A DNA stretch of 64,000 nt from Salinithrix halophila (GCF_042650125.1 NZ_JBHSAP010000007.1:372001-436000); one strand, 5' to 3'. Positions 42,440 to 51,840 are shown, numbered from the stretch's first letter. Program-made: numbers and translations. The notes: generated by a model not told the origin, from the letters alone.

Positions 42440-43765
42440 ATGTCTGCGATAAAAATCAACGAGATTGGTGAAGTGATTCGAAAAATCCGCAAAGAAAAAG
42501 GATTCCGGCTGGAAGATTTGGCTGATGAAAACATCTCCCCTGCCACCATCAGCAATATCGAGCGTGGGGTCCCGCATGTAAATACCAACAAAATTCAGTA
42601 CCTTCTGGATAAACTCGGGGTCAACCTGATGGACATCCCCAGCAAAATGGAAGAAGAAGCGAACAAAATGAAAGATGTCGAATTCCAGCTAGATTCTTCT
42701 CATTTATTATGGTCATTGGGACAGTTGCGGGAAGCCTTATATAACCTCGAGAAATTGGAATTGGATGATGCCCACCCTCTCGCTCCAAGAAAGCACTTTC
42801 TAAAGGGACGCTGCTACCTGACTGAAAAAAAATGGGCCAAAGCTGAAAGAGAACTATACTACGCCATTAAGCTGAGCAGCCAATCCCCCCTCTCCCAAGC
42901 AACCAGCGTTGAAGCTCTCTGCTTCAACGATTTAGCGATTTGTTGTTATCAGCAAAACGAAATCGAGAAGGCTCTAGGGTTTACAAACCAAGCGATCGAT
43001 TCCTACCAGGAATCCGGAGACGCCCCCCATCTCAAATTCGTCTTGCGTTGCAATAAAGCCATCTATCTGGATAAGCTGGACCGGGTCAATGAAGGAATGC
43101 AGACCATCCAAGAAGTATGGGATTCCATCGATAGTGAAGTGGAATCCAAACATATCGCTTTGCTCTATTGGCTGAAAGCCGAATTCCTCCGTAAAATGGG
43201 GATCCTCGACCAAGCACTCCACCATGCACAACAGGGATTGGAAATGTCTCGCCGCAACGGCTACAACAAAAGTATCCTGGATTTTTTAAATACGATGGGT
43301 AGTATTTTCTCGAAAGCAGGGGATTGGAAAAAAGCAAAAGATTGCTTCCGAATCGCCATCAATGCCAGAGAAATGTTTGGAGACACCCGTGCGCTCGCAA
43401 CCACCTATACTCGTCTTGGTGTGTTGTATATGAATGAGAGCAACTGGGATGAAGCTAAAAAGACGCTGGAAGAAGCCGTCAATCTTTCACAAGATGATTT
43501 GGTTCGCCTATCCTACGCCCTACTCTTCCTGGGGGACTTTTACAAAAAACAAGGGCAGATCCAAGAAGCCGTCTCCTATTATGAACGCACCCTGGAAATC
43601 ATCGGGTCGCGCAATCCACGGCTGGAAGCAAAACTTCACCTCCGCCTCGCAAGTATATGGGACCAGGCAGATGAAAAGGAATTTCAAAAACACTTAAGGA
43701 ATATGTATGAGATAAAGATGATGCGAGAACGAAAAGAGGTGGACATTTTTGACGAAATGGAGTAA
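42440..43765 (+). CDS. RRNPP-type quorum-sensing regulator (HTH + TPR, NprR-like)
   Basis: The 441-residue protein starts with an HTH_3 domain (about 6-60: IGEVIRKIRKEKGFRLEDLA, ISPATISNIERGV). A long array of TPR-like helical repeats follows (about 80-430: YTRLGVLYMNESNWDEAKKT, FLGDFYKKQGQIQEAVSYYE). This is the architecture of PlcR/NprR receptors, which bind re-imported peptides in the TPR groove and switch DNA binding. GGGGTGA precedes ATG 42440. The next gene overlaps its stop codon and encodes a short exported peptide, exactly where NprR-type receptors carry their signal gene. Confidence 0.88.
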   Translation: MSAIKINEIGEVIRKIRKEKGFRLEDLADENISPATISNIERGVPHVNTNKIQYLLDKLGVNLMDIPSKMEEEANKMKDVEFQLDSSHLLWSLGQLREALYNLEKLELDDAHPLAPRKHFLKGRCYLTEKKWAKAERELYYAIKLSSQSPLSQATSVEALCFNDLAICCYQQNEIEKALGFTNQAIDSYQESGDAPHLKFVLRCNKAIYLDKLDRVNEGMQTIQEVWDSIDSEVESKHIALLYWLKAEFLRKMGILDQALHHAQQGLEMSRRNGYNKSILDFLNTMGSIFSKAGDWKKAKDCFRIAINAREMFGDTRALATTYTRLGVLYMNESNWDEAKKTLEEAVNLSQDDLVRLSYALLFLGDFYKKQGQIQEAVSYYERTLEIIGSRNPRLEAKLHLRLASIWDQADEKEFQKHLRNMYEIKMMRERKEVDIFDEME

Positions 43766-43898
43766 GGCAATTATTATTTTGGTTTTTATTTCCGGACTTT
43801 TCCTCTATGGATACGCGGTTCAAGCCTCGTTCCAAGGGAAAAGCCAGCCCCCTATCGTCAAAATTGATTCCCAGTCCAGCGACCCCATACACGGCTAA
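43749..43898 (+). CDS. Secreted signalling propeptide (NprX/Phr-like)
   Basis: The frame starts at TTG 43749 inside the end of the regulator gene and stops at TAA 43896-43898, giving 49 residues. AGAGGTGG lies 6-7 bases before the TTG. The product begins MTKWSKAIIILVFISGLFLY, a basic start plus hydrophobic export signal with an AVQA-type cleavage site near residue 26. It ends in KIDSQSSDPIHG. The C-terminal SSDPIHG has the form of the NprX pheromone (SKPDIVG: Ser start, Pro-Asp/Asp-Pro, Ile, Gly end). The family and position are inferred; the mature peptide is a prediction. Confidence 0.7.
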   Translation: MTKWSKAIIILVFISGLFLYGYAVQASFQGKSQPPIVKIDSQSSDPIHG

Positions 43899-43901
43899 GC
43901 G

Positions 43902-43928
43902 GAGGGGACGAGAACCCCCTCTTTTTTT
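43902..43928 (+). terminator. Terminator of the quorum-sensing pair
   Basis: GAGGGG/CCCCTC with an 8-base loop and T8, four bases after the propeptide stop. This supports a bicistronic unit. Confidence 0.88.
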
Positions 43929-43963
43929 TATGCTCGGATATCTGCTTGCGGAGCGATTTGTCG

Positions 43964-44326
43964 TCATCCTTTCAGAATGAAGCGGTTCCCATCGAGATCC
44001 TCAAACTGGACAAAGGTTCCCCAGGCCATTTTCTTGGGTTCATCCAAGAACTTCACCCCTTTTCCCTTCATTTCCTCGTAAAAAGCGTGGATGTCATGGC
44101 AACTGAAAACGATCGAGGGTTTCAGATTTTCCCAATTGGGCATCATCGATTGGGGATAGAGGACCAGCCGAGTAGCTGCGTTTTCGGGACCGACTTCCAG
44201 CCAGTTCCCCTCAGGTCCCATAGGCTCGTCCCGATGAACGACGAAACCGACCTTCTCTGTCCAAAAGTGTTTGGATTTCTGTTGATCCTTTACATAGACA
44301 GCGACCGTCTCTATCTGTTGAATCAT
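43964..44326 (-). CDS. VOC-superfamily (glyoxalase/bleomycin-resistance fold) protein
   Basis: The 120-residue protein forms one VOC unit pair: IETVAVYVKDQQKSKHFWTE, KVGFVVHRDEPM, WLEVGPENAATRLVLYP, then GTFVQFEDLDGNRFILKG. The C-terminal Glu/Asp and the first strand would supply metal ligands in a dimer. The substrate is unknown. The start at 44326 is set by AAGGAGC six bases before the ATG. Confidence 0.85.
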   Translation of the reverse strand: MIQQIETVAVYVKDQQKSKHFWTEKVGFVVHRDEPMGPEGNWLEVGPENAATRLVLYPQSMMPNWENLKPSIVFSCHDIHAFYEEMKGKGVKFLDEPKKMAWGTFVQFEDLDGNRFILKG

Positions 44327-44526
44327 AAGCATGCTCCTTTGCGATTCATTCTCCCTCAATTCCTCTCCTGGATAAATCTTTCCTTCTGTTCCATCTTAAT
44401 GGATTTTTTCCTTTTTGTCACTCTTGTTCTTCATACAAAAAAGCCGATTATTGGGTTTTAAAGAGCGTAACCACGACAGACATGATAGAATCACGGGAGA
44501 ACCACAGAGAGAGGAGAAACAACCCC

Positions 44527-45324
44527 ATGCATGTCACCTATTCAGCCACCCAACAGGATTCCGATGTCTTCCAAGCGGGTGAAGAACTTCTTCCCCTGAT
44601 TCAGGATACCTTCGATTGGTTGCAGAGCGGGTTCGAAACCCATGAACCGAAAGGAATCGTCTTCCATGATTGGCGTTCAGCAAAGGAACTTTTCACAGGG
44701 GGCCCCTTACCGGTTTGGACCTCCCAGGGAGTGATCCACCTTGATCCGCTAGTTAGAGATTGGGAAGAAATATTCCGTTCCACGATCAAGCCCGAAACCG
44801 ATACGAATGACCCCACCGGTTATTTCACGTCGTTGAATCATTTGGACATCGCAGCCATAGCCGGTGGGGAATTAACCCGACATATTGCGGCTTTCAGCGA
44901 TTCCTTCATTGATACCAGGAACGATATCCAGTGGTTTATTGAAGGTTTCTGTTCTTATCTCCCGCGGAAGCGGCTTCTCTCCCCGGAACGTTTCGAGGCT
45001 TTGTACCTGGCGGAGGAATCCCTCATCTATCAACACAAAAAGGAATGGGGTGCCCACCCTCTCTGGGAGTATGGGGCGGCCAATCGAGGAAAAACTGCCG
45101 CCGAGGCCCTCTATGATCGTTGGCGAGCTTCCTCCACTCTTCGTCATTTGGTGGAAGAAGCCGCGGAGGGGGATGTGCAACTAGTTTTGAAAGCCTATCT
45201 CTACTGGAAAACAGAGGCCCGCGAAACGATGCCTCTCCACCGATATCTCAACCTCGCCTTTGATTGCGACATAGCAGGAGGGCAAAATCAGTCAGAGGAT
45301 GACCAGGGAAAAGGGCAATCGTGA
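44527..45324 (+). CDS. Unknown protein resembling a degenerate gluzincin peptidase
   Basis: The 265-residue soluble protein contains AIAGGELTRHIAAF (about 117-130) followed by WFIEGFCSYL (about 147-156). This is the spacing of peptidase MA-like gluzincins (HExxH ... WxxEGxxxYL), but the first His is replaced by Gly. The active site is therefore probably incomplete. The rest is acidic and helical. GAGGAG lies 10 bases before ATG 44527. It is monocistronic with a strong terminator. Function unknown. Confidence 0.65.
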   Translation: MHVTYSATQQDSDVFQAGEELLPLIQDTFDWLQSGFETHEPKGIVFHDWRSAKELFTGGPLPVWTSQGVIHLDPLVRDWEEIFRSTIKPETDTNDPTGYFTSLNHLDIAAIAGGELTRHIAAFSDSFIDTRNDIQWFIEGFCSYLPRKRLLSPERFEALYLAEESLIYQHKKEWGAHPLWEYGAANRGKTAAEALYDRWRASSTLRHLVEEAAEGDVQLVLKAYLYWKTEARETMPLHRYLNLAFDCDIAGGQNQSEDDQGKGQS

Positions 45325-45339
45325 TACGGAAAGTTTTTT

Positions 45340-45373
45340 AAAGGCCGCTGATCCAGTCGGATCAGCGGCCTTT
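45340..45373. terminator. Strong terminator after the gluzincin-like gene
   Basis: A 15-bp perfect stem AAAGGCCGCTGATCC/GGATCAGCGGCCTTT with a 4-base loop. Confidence 0.85.
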
Positions 45374-45482
45374 CATATGTAGCGGACCAACTGCGCTCAA
45401 TCTTCCTCGAGAAGAAAATTATGCCAAAAGGCATGTTCGTACGATATACTACAGGTATCATCTTGGAAACGGAGGTATCACC

Positions 45483-46715
45483 ATGTCAAGAAAATGGTTA
45501 AAAAAAGAGGGGGAGGAGTGGGTAAAGGAAGGAATCGTTACGGAGGGGCAACTCCGCCACATCCTGGAACGGTATCCGGCTAAAACCATCCAGGGGCAAT
45601 TACTCCCCATTCTGGCGGCTGTTCTTATCGGCCTCGCCATCCTATCTTATACCGCCTCCAACTGGAACGGAATCCCGCCCCTGGTCCGCCTAAGTATCCT
45701 GATTGCTGCTATCGCCACCTTTTATGGGGCGGGTGAAATTCGGACCTCTCGAGGGCACTCTCATACCGGGGCCTCTCTGACCGGTCTTGGAGTGATCTGC
45801 TTCGGGGCAGCTATGATCCTAGTCGGCCAAATGTTCCATCTGACTGCTTTTGACGCGCGCCTGTTTATCCTCTGGGGGCTGTCTGCTCTAGGCGCTCTGT
45901 ATCTTTACCGACACCCGGCACTCTTTTTCCTCCCTTTTCTTATCCTGACCGCCTCCCAAATATACAGCGTCGCTACCTTTGACCGTTTCAGCTGGATTAC
46001 AGCTGTCTTATTCACACTCGGGCTGGCTTGGGACGCCCAAAGACGAGGGGGCTCTCTCTATCGATGGCTCACGGGTGTAGGAATCGTGTTCCAGGCAATG
46101 ATGGGAGTCGTAGCCGCGGAAATCTCCCCCCTGTGGATGGTTGGCGTTGCGGCAGCGGTCTACACCTTGACCGAAGTCTTTCAAATTCCCGGATGGGCTT
46201 TTCCCTTGCGGGTGCCTGCGATGGCTGTCGGGTTCATTTCCACCCTTTTATGGTTTTACCAGTCCCCTCAAGAAGTCGTTAAATATGATCTATTTGCCCT
46301 ACCCGACTGGCGTTGGACGGCGCCGATATTCCTGATTCTGTTTTCCCTATCTCTATGGCGAAAAAAAAGCGAGGGCCAATTTTCGGATACCGTCGGTTGG
46401 ATCTTGTTTCTTCCTTGGTACTTCCTTACCCAGGCAATGCCGGAAGGAATTCATACCGTTATCTACCTTTTGGTCCTCTACACATTCACCGTCCATACAT
46501 TAATGCAGGGGTTCAAAAAAGAGTCCCGTCTCCGAATCAATACGGGAATCCTTCTCTTTCTGCTGGTTACTCTGAACGCCTACTTTAACTTGGCTTGGGA
46601 CTTTCTTCCCAAATCTCTCTTCTTTTTCATCGGCGGCCTGCTTTTATTCGGGCTGAATTTCCTTTTGCAACGACGAAAACGGGTTTCATTCTCCCAGGGA
46701 GGTGAAGCGCGATGA
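45483..46715 (+). CDS. DUF2157-family polytopic membrane protein
   Basis: The 410-residue product has a soluble N-terminal stretch (WLKKEGEEWVKEGIVTEGQL) and about ten to twelve membrane segments. The DUF2157 mark LAVLIGLAILSYTASNWNGI-like (here AAVLIGLAILSYTASNWNGI) is near residue 45. The function is unknown. Its stop overlaps the start of the GDYXXLXY gene (ATGA), a pairing seen in many genomes. GGAGG precedes the ATG. Confidence 0.88.
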   Translation: MSRKWLKKEGEEWVKEGIVTEGQLRHILERYPAKTIQGQLLPILAAVLIGLAILSYTASNWNGIPPLVRLSILIAAIATFYGAGEIRTSRGHSHTGASLTGLGVICFGAAMILVGQMFHLTAFDARLFILWGLSALGALYLYRHPALFFLPFLILTASQIYSVATFDRFSWITAVLFTLGLAWDAQRRGGSLYRWLTGVGIVFQAMMGVVAAEISPLWMVGVAAAVYTLTEVFQIPGWAFPLRVPAMAVGFISTLLWFYQSPQEVVKYDLFALPDWRWTAPIFLILFSLSLWRKKSEGQFSDTVGWILFLPWYFLTQAMPEGIHTVIYLLVLYTFTVHTLMQGFKKESRLRINTGILLFLLVTLNAYFNLAWDFLPKSLFFFIGGLLLFGLNFLLQRRKRVSFSQGGEAR

Positions 46716-47224
46716 CTCATCGACGTCGCTGGCTCATCCTTTTCGTCGTGATCCAGGTGCTTATCCTTGCCGGCATAACTGCAAGCTGGTACGCCATTGA
46801 TATATGGGGTAAAGAAATCCAACTAAAGACCGTTCCCATCGACCCCCGGGACCTCCTCTACGGGGATTATGTCGCCCTCGATTATGAGGTGAGTGATGTG
46901 CCCGCCTCCCTATGGAAAGGGGAACCGAATGAATGGAAAGGAAGTCCGACTTCCGTCTATGTACGGCTCACCCTCAAGGGAGAACGCTGGACTGTCCGAA
47001 CGGTATCCGAGGACCAACCGGAGAGTACCGGCGGTGATGTCGTGTTGCGGGCGAAGGCTTCTGATACCTATAGCGGAACCATTCACCTCGACTACGGCCT
47101 AGAGCGGTATTATGTCCCCGAAGGTGCCGGCCGAACCTTGGAACAGACACGCAAACCCTTACTCGTCACCGTCAAGACGTCCCCCTGGGGGCAAGCCAAG
47201 ATCGTTTCCCTCAAGCGGGAATAG
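46712..47224 (+). CDS. GDYXXLXY-domain membrane-anchored protein
   Basis: The 170-residue protein has one N-terminal membrane helix (LILFVVIQVLILAGITASWY) and an extracellular domain. The name-giving motif YGDYVALDYEVS is at about residue 50 and ERYYVPEGAGR near 132. It is coupled to the DUF2157 gene, with which it probably forms a membrane complex of unknown role. Confidence 0.9.
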   Translation: MTHRRRWLILFVVIQVLILAGITASWYAIDIWGKEIQLKTVPIDPRDLLYGDYVALDYEVSDVPASLWKGEPNEWKGSPTSVYVRLTLKGERWTVRTVSEDQPESTGGDVVLRAKASDTYSGTIHLDYGLERYYVPEGAGRTLEQTRKPLLVTVKTSPWGQAKIVSLKRE

Positions 47225-47368
47225 TACCAAAAATTCCTATCTGGATCAATCGTCCCGTGTAATCAAAATGTTACAGACAAAAAAAGGGTTCAGAGAACCA
47301 TTGCGGAATATATAAAAATAAAAGGGAATTTTCTGTGACAAGGACAACCACGGAAAGGCGGTTGATCG

Positions 47369-47662
47369 ATGGGAACGAACAACCATTTGTTCAAGGAATC
47401 CGGCGGAGCGGTGTTGGTGGTTGCCCATGCGTTGGGATTGGTCCTCCTCTTGTTCGGACTCTATTTTACCCTATTGGACCCGCCAGGCTTCGCCTCCGCT
47501 GCCCACCTCGGATGGCTTTTGTTTCATACTACCGGAGGCTGGATGCTCTTGGGGGGGCTTTCCCTATTCCTGATCAGCTTGGCGGGTCTTTGGCATACAC
47601 GGGGGCGCCCCACGGCGAAGGTTCCCCGGAATGCAGGACAACGAAATTCTTTCCGCCCGTGA
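47369..47662 (+). CDS. Small two-helix membrane protein
   Basis: The 97-residue product has two hydrophobic helices (AVLVVAHALGLVLLLFGLYF and TTGGWMLLGGLSLFLISLAG) and a basic tail. AAGGCGG precedes the ATG at good spacing. A terminator follows directly. No family is recognised. Confidence 0.65.
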   Translation: MGTNNHLFKESGGAVLVVAHALGLVLLLFGLYFTLLDPPGFASAAHLGWLLFHTTGGWMLLGGLSLFLISLAGLWHTRGRPTAKVPRNAGQRNSFRP

Positions 47663-47672
47663 GCTTCCCAAT

Positions 47673-47703
47673 AAAAAGGTGCCGTGAATCACGGCACCTT
47701 TTT
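47673..47703. terminator. Bidirectional terminator
   Basis: AAAAAGGTGCCGTG/CACGGCACCTTTTT with a 3-base loop between convergent genes. Confidence 0.9.
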
Positions 47704-47710
47704 ATTGAAT

Positions 47711-49801
47711 TTAGGTGGAAAGAATGACCGACCAACCTGTCGTGTTCTCAGTCAATTGAGCATATGTGGCGTTTCCGACTCGGCTCAATTTTAGGTCCAG
47801 GCTACCCTGTCCCGCTTTCAACCGCCGAATGGTCAGGCGGTTGATCCCCTCCGGCAAGCGCGGGGACAAATACAACTTACGGCGAGCGGCATCGGGAACG
47901 ATCCCGAGGATCGCCTGCAGAATGGCAAAGCCGGTACCCGCAGCCCAAGCCTGAGGGGAGCAGGCCGCAGGATAGGGAACAAGACTTCCCTCATCCTTCC
48001 CATAGCCGCAAAAAAACTCAGGAAGGCGGTGGCCCGGGAAACAGGCTGCCGCCTCTAGCAGCCCAATGATCAGCCGATCCGACTCATCATGGAAACCCAT
48101 CTTCTTTAGTCCGAGGAGAATAAGAGAGTTGTCGTGGGGCCAGACAGAGCCGTTATGAACACTGAAAGGGTTGTAAGAACCCGCTTCGCTACTCAGGGTG
48201 CGAATACCCCACCCGCTGAATAGATCGGGCATGAAGAGGCGCCTGGCGACACGAAAGGCTTCCTCTTGATTAAACATACCCGCCGCCAAGCAGTGGGCGG
48301 GGTTGCTCGATACTGTTTCTACCCGTTTCTTTTCTCCGTCCAGGGCTATGGCTGGATATCCTTCCTCCTCGACCCAGAAATCCCGGCGAAACCGTGTTCT
48401 TAAAGCCTCAGCTTCCTTTGACAGGCGCCGGGATTCTTCGATGTTGCCCATGTGATGAAAGAGATCCGACCAGCTTCGCTTGGCCCAGTAGACATAGCCC
48501 TGCACCTCGGCAAGGGCGATCGGCGGCTTTGCCTGCCCCCCGTCCTCATGGATAACCGATTCCTTGGAATATTTCCACCCTTGGTAAGCCAACCCCTGCT
48601 CGGAACGGGAATAAAACGCCGTATAGCCCAAATTCCCCGGATCACCAAAGGTGTTCATCCACTCCAAGGCTTTCTGTGCACTGGGAAGCATCTCCTGAAC
48701 GAAATCCATATCTCCCGTCCAGCGGTAAACTTCGGCGATGAGAATCAGGTAGAGGGGAGTCGCGTCGATGGAGCCGTAGTATGGCGTATGGGGAATCTTT
48801 TCCGTCGCCGCCAATTCACCGAAGCGAACCTCATGCAGAATCTTTCCCGGTTCCTCCTCTCGGTAAGGATTGACCTCTTTTCCTTGATAACGGGCCAGGG
48901 TGCGGACGACGTTCTTAGCCATTTCTAGGTTGACAGGGAGAGACTGAAGAGCCGTGATCAGGCTGTCTCTACCGAAAGGGGCTCCGAACCAGGGGAGACC
49001 CGCCGCAGGAAACGGGCCCTCTCCGAGATCGATCAGCAACATACGCAAATCGGTCAGGCTCCGCCGGTACAGTTCGTCGAAGGCGCCGGAATCCGATTCC
49101 ACTTCCGGTGATGCCTCGTACCACTCTCGATACAGGTCCCCGATCGTCTCTTCCACAACACTTTCCTCATAGAGAGAGTGGGTTTCATCGTCCACGGTCG
49201 GAAGAATCCGGAGACTCACTCTTTTGACAAGGTGGGGTTCCAAGTAGAGGGTCATCCGAAGATCTCCCCCCTCTCCCGGTGAATCCGGTGCCGGAGCGAT
49301 CTGGATAGCCGTCGAGCGCTTAAGCCCATCCGTACCTTGGTAGTCAAAGTGAAGGCCCGTCTCCGTCCAACGGACCGGCTCTCGTTCCCCCATCTCCACC
49401 TCTTTGTTTCCCTTGATGAAAAACACATCGGAAAAATCCGCGTCAAATTGGAAATGGAGGGGAACTGCTGCCGGCTTACCCCCCCGATTGAGGAAGGTAA
49501 AGGTCTCGTAGAGCACCCCCTCATAAATTCGACGGCGACGGCTAATCTCTATGGTATCCCGCTTCAGGATTTCACCGGAGAGCTGAACGCCCTCCTCTTG
49601 GGTATACCGATATAAGCTTTCCGCCCCATCGGCCTCCGCAGAAAGAAGCCGGAGAGGAACCTCCCCTAGGGACCATTCCCATTGGTGGAGAAACCGGGTA
49701 TCTTTCATATACAAGCCTAGTTTTTCCTCGTTGTCTCGGGGCATATCCCCCCGGGCGTCCGTGTATAGAAATAGATCGCCTTCCTTGATCACATGGGTCA
49801 A
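47711..49801 (-). CDS. Glycogen-debranching-type glycosidase
   Basis: The 696-residue protein has the amylo-alpha-1,6-glucosidase layout. An N-terminal beta domain (DLFLYTDARGDMPRDNEEKL, LYMKDTRFLHQWEW) precedes an alpha/alpha barrel from about residue 250 (PWFGAPFGRDSLITALQSLP, YGSIDATPLYLILIAEVYRW, GWGIRTLSSEAGSYNPFSVH, NGSVWPHDNS). The candidate catalytic Asp/Glu lie in FGRDS and the W-P-H-D segment. The substrate (glycogen, trehalose-type or other glycoside) is unclear. The TTG start has GGGAGG eight bases upstream and its own promoter. Confidence 0.85.
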   Translation of the reverse strand: MTHVIKEGDLFLYTDARGDMPRDNEEKLGLYMKDTRFLHQWEWSLGEVPLRLLSAEADGAESLYRYTQEEGVQLSGEILKRDTIEISRRRRIYEGVLYETFTFLNRGGKPAAVPLHFQFDADFSDVFFIKGNKEVEMGEREPVRWTETGLHFDYQGTDGLKRSTAIQIAPAPDSPGEGGDLRMTLYLEPHLVKRVSLRILPTVDDETHSLYEESVVEETIGDLYREWYEASPEVESDSGAFDELYRRSLTDLRMLLIDLGEGPFPAAGLPWFGAPFGRDSLITALQSLPVNLEMAKNVVRTLARYQGKEVNPYREEEPGKILHEVRFGELAATEKIPHTPYYGSIDATPLYLILIAEVYRWTGDMDFVQEMLPSAQKALEWMNTFGDPGNLGYTAFYSRSEQGLAYQGWKYSKESVIHEDGGQAKPPIALAEVQGYVYWAKRSWSDLFHHMGNIEESRRLSKEAEALRTRFRRDFWVEEEGYPAIALDGEKKRVETVSSNPAHCLAAGMFNQEEAFRVARRLFMPDLFSGWGIRTLSSEAGSYNPFSVHNGSVWPHDNSLILLGLKKMGFHDESDRLIIGLLEAAACFPGHRLPEFFCGYGKDEGSLVPYPAACSPQAWAAGTGFAILQAILGIVPDAARRKLYLSPRLPEGINRLTIRRLKAGQGSLDLKLSRVGNATYAQLTENTTGWSVILST

Positions 49802-49899
49802 TCGATTCGCCTCCCTGGATGTGTTTCTTGGTAAGGGGTGGGGCCTCAGAGTGATCCAGACGGGCTGTCTGCCGTCCGGCGGTTGATGTGTGCGAACCC

Positions 49900-49929
49900 A
49901 GCATACCCAATCCCCTCCCCATCGGTCAA
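49900..49929 (-). promoter_or_regulatory. Sigma-A-type promoter of the debranching enzyme gene
   Basis: Minus-strand TTGACC (49929-49924), 18 bp, TATGCT (49905-49900). Confidence 0.7.
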
Positions 49930-49964
49930 CGCGAAGATGGCCGATCTGACCAAGCCTCCCTCGC

Positions 49965-51806
49965 TCACCCTTTCAACCGTTTCAGGGTATCGGGATCAAA
50001 GAGGACACCCTGATCTCGGTCAAAGGAACGCCAAAAGAGGAACCCAATCACCCAGAGAAGACCCCCGACTTCAAACTCCAGCGAACGCCAGATGAAGCCC
50101 AATCCCGCCAGGAAGAGCCCCATAGCCAGAAAAAGCGGCTGAAAGGTAGGAGAGGGCACATGGATCGGCTCCCTCTGCTTCTGCTCCTCAAGGGCCTTTT
50201 CGTTTCCGTGTTTCTTTTGCCAGAAGGCATCCAAGGAATGGATACGCGGCAGACGGGTGAAGTTCACTTCCGGCACGGGGGAAGGGACCGACCACTCCAG
50301 GGTGCGGCCGTCCCAGGGGTCGGCTTCATCCTTTCGTTCTCCATATAGGATGGTGATCACCATGTTTACCAGGAAAAACAGCATTCCCATCCCCATCAGG
50401 TAGGCACCTGCGGTACTCAGAAGGTTGAGCCCGTTTAGCATCGGCTCCGATGAATAGGTAAAGACCCGACGTGGCATACCGTACAGCCCGAGAAAATGCT
50501 GGGGAAAGAAGGTGAAATGAAAACCGATAAAAAAGAACCAGAAATGCCATCGGCCAAGCTTTTCACCCAATCGTTTGCCAGAGAACTTGGGCCACCAGTA
50601 ATAAAGCCCCGAAAAAATACCTAAGATGGTTCCTCCGATCAGGACATAATGGAAATGAGCGACCACGAAGTAGCTGTCATGAAATTGATAATCCCCAGGA
50701 GCCACCGACAGCATCACCCCTGTCACCCCGCCCAACACGAATGTAGGGATAAATCCCACAGCAAACAGCATCGCCGTCGAAAAGCGCAGTTTGCCGCCCC
50801 ACATCGTAAACAGCCAGTTGAAAACTTTGATTCCCGTCGGGACGGCAATCGTCATCGTCGCGACTGCAAAAATGGAATTGGCTACGGGCCCCAATCCAAC
50901 GGTAAACATATGATGAGCCCACACCATAAAGCTAAGAAAGCCGATCAGCAACGTGGCAAACACCATCGAGGTATAACCGAACAACCTTTTTCGGGAGAAT
51001 GTACTGATCACCTCAGACAGAATTCCGAAAGCGGGTAGAATGAGAATGTACACCTCCGGATGACCAAAAATCCAAAAGAGATGCTGCCAGATCAAGGGAT
51101 TGCCGCCAAAGGATTCATAGAAAAAATTGGTACCGAAAACCCGGTCGAACATGAGAAGCAAGAGTCCCGTGGTCAAGGGTGGGAAGGCGAACAGGATGAG
51201 AGCCGAGGTGATAAAAGAAGTCCAGGTAAAAAGGGGCATCCGTAAAAATGACATTCCTGGGGCCCTAATATTGAAAATGGTGACAAGAAAGTTGATCCCA
51301 GTGGCCAATGTGCCGATCCCGGAGATCTGTACACCCAGTACGTAATAGTCAATGCCTGGCCCTGGGCTAAATGGATTAAGGGCGACGGGGGTATAGGAAG
51401 TCCACCCCGCATCCGGCGCCCCGCCGAGAAGAAAGCTGATATTGACGAGAAGGCAACCGAAAGCGAACAACCAGAGACTAAGAGCGTTCATATAGGGAAA
51501 AGCTACGTCCCTCGCCCCGATTTGCAAAGGTACAATCACATTCATCAACCCGATCAACAACGGCATCGCCACGAAAAAAATCATCACGATCCCGTGCATA
51601 CTCATAAATTCGTTGTATTTATCTCCTGTGATAAGGGTGTTTCCGGGAAGCGCCAGCTGCGTTCGGATCGTGATCGCGTCAATTCCCGCGCGAAGGGCAT
51701 TGAAGCCTGCAAAAACAAGGTAAAGGATACCGATTTCTTTGTGATCCACGGTGGAGAGCCACTTCAACGTCCGGTTCCATACCCGGAAAACATCTAGTGT
51801 CAACAA
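49965..51806 (-). CDS. ctaD: Cytochrome c oxidase subunit I (heme-copper oxidase)
   Basis: The 613-residue protein carries the 12-segment oxidase core. Heme a ligand His is in MSMHGIVMIFF. The CuB motif WIFGHPEVYILILPAFGI has the His-Tyr cross-link. AHHMFTVGL and VVAHFHYVLIGG supply the remaining heme and copper His. An extra C-terminal hydrophobic pair (LFLAMGLFLAGLGFIWR, GGLLWVIGFLFW) is as in Bacillus CtaD. It is alone: no subunit II, III or assembly genes flank it, so they must lie elsewhere. The start is one of two adjacent TTG codons after GGGGGAGG. Confidence 0.9.
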   Translation of the reverse strand: MLTLDVFRVWNRTLKWLSTVDHKEIGILYLVFAGFNALRAGIDAITIRTQLALPGNTLITGDKYNEFMSMHGIVMIFFVAMPLLIGLMNVIVPLQIGARDVAFPYMNALSLWLFAFGCLLVNISFLLGGAPDAGWTSYTPVALNPFSPGPGIDYYVLGVQISGIGTLATGINFLVTIFNIRAPGMSFLRMPLFTWTSFITSALILFAFPPLTTGLLLLMFDRVFGTNFFYESFGGNPLIWQHLFWIFGHPEVYILILPAFGILSEVISTFSRKRLFGYTSMVFATLLIGFLSFMVWAHHMFTVGLGPVANSIFAVATMTIAVPTGIKVFNWLFTMWGGKLRFSTAMLFAVGFIPTFVLGGVTGVMLSVAPGDYQFHDSYFVVAHFHYVLIGGTILGIFSGLYYWWPKFSGKRLGEKLGRWHFWFFFIGFHFTFFPQHFLGLYGMPRRVFTYSSEPMLNGLNLLSTAGAYLMGMGMLFFLVNMVITILYGERKDEADPWDGRTLEWSVPSPVPEVNFTRLPRIHSLDAFWQKKHGNEKALEEQKQREPIHVPSPTFQPLFLAMGLFLAGLGFIWRSLEFEVGGLLWVIGFLFWRSFDRDQGVLFDPDTLKRLKG

Positions 51807-51840
51807 AATCCTCCCCCTTTGTCTTCATATCTCCCTTTAT

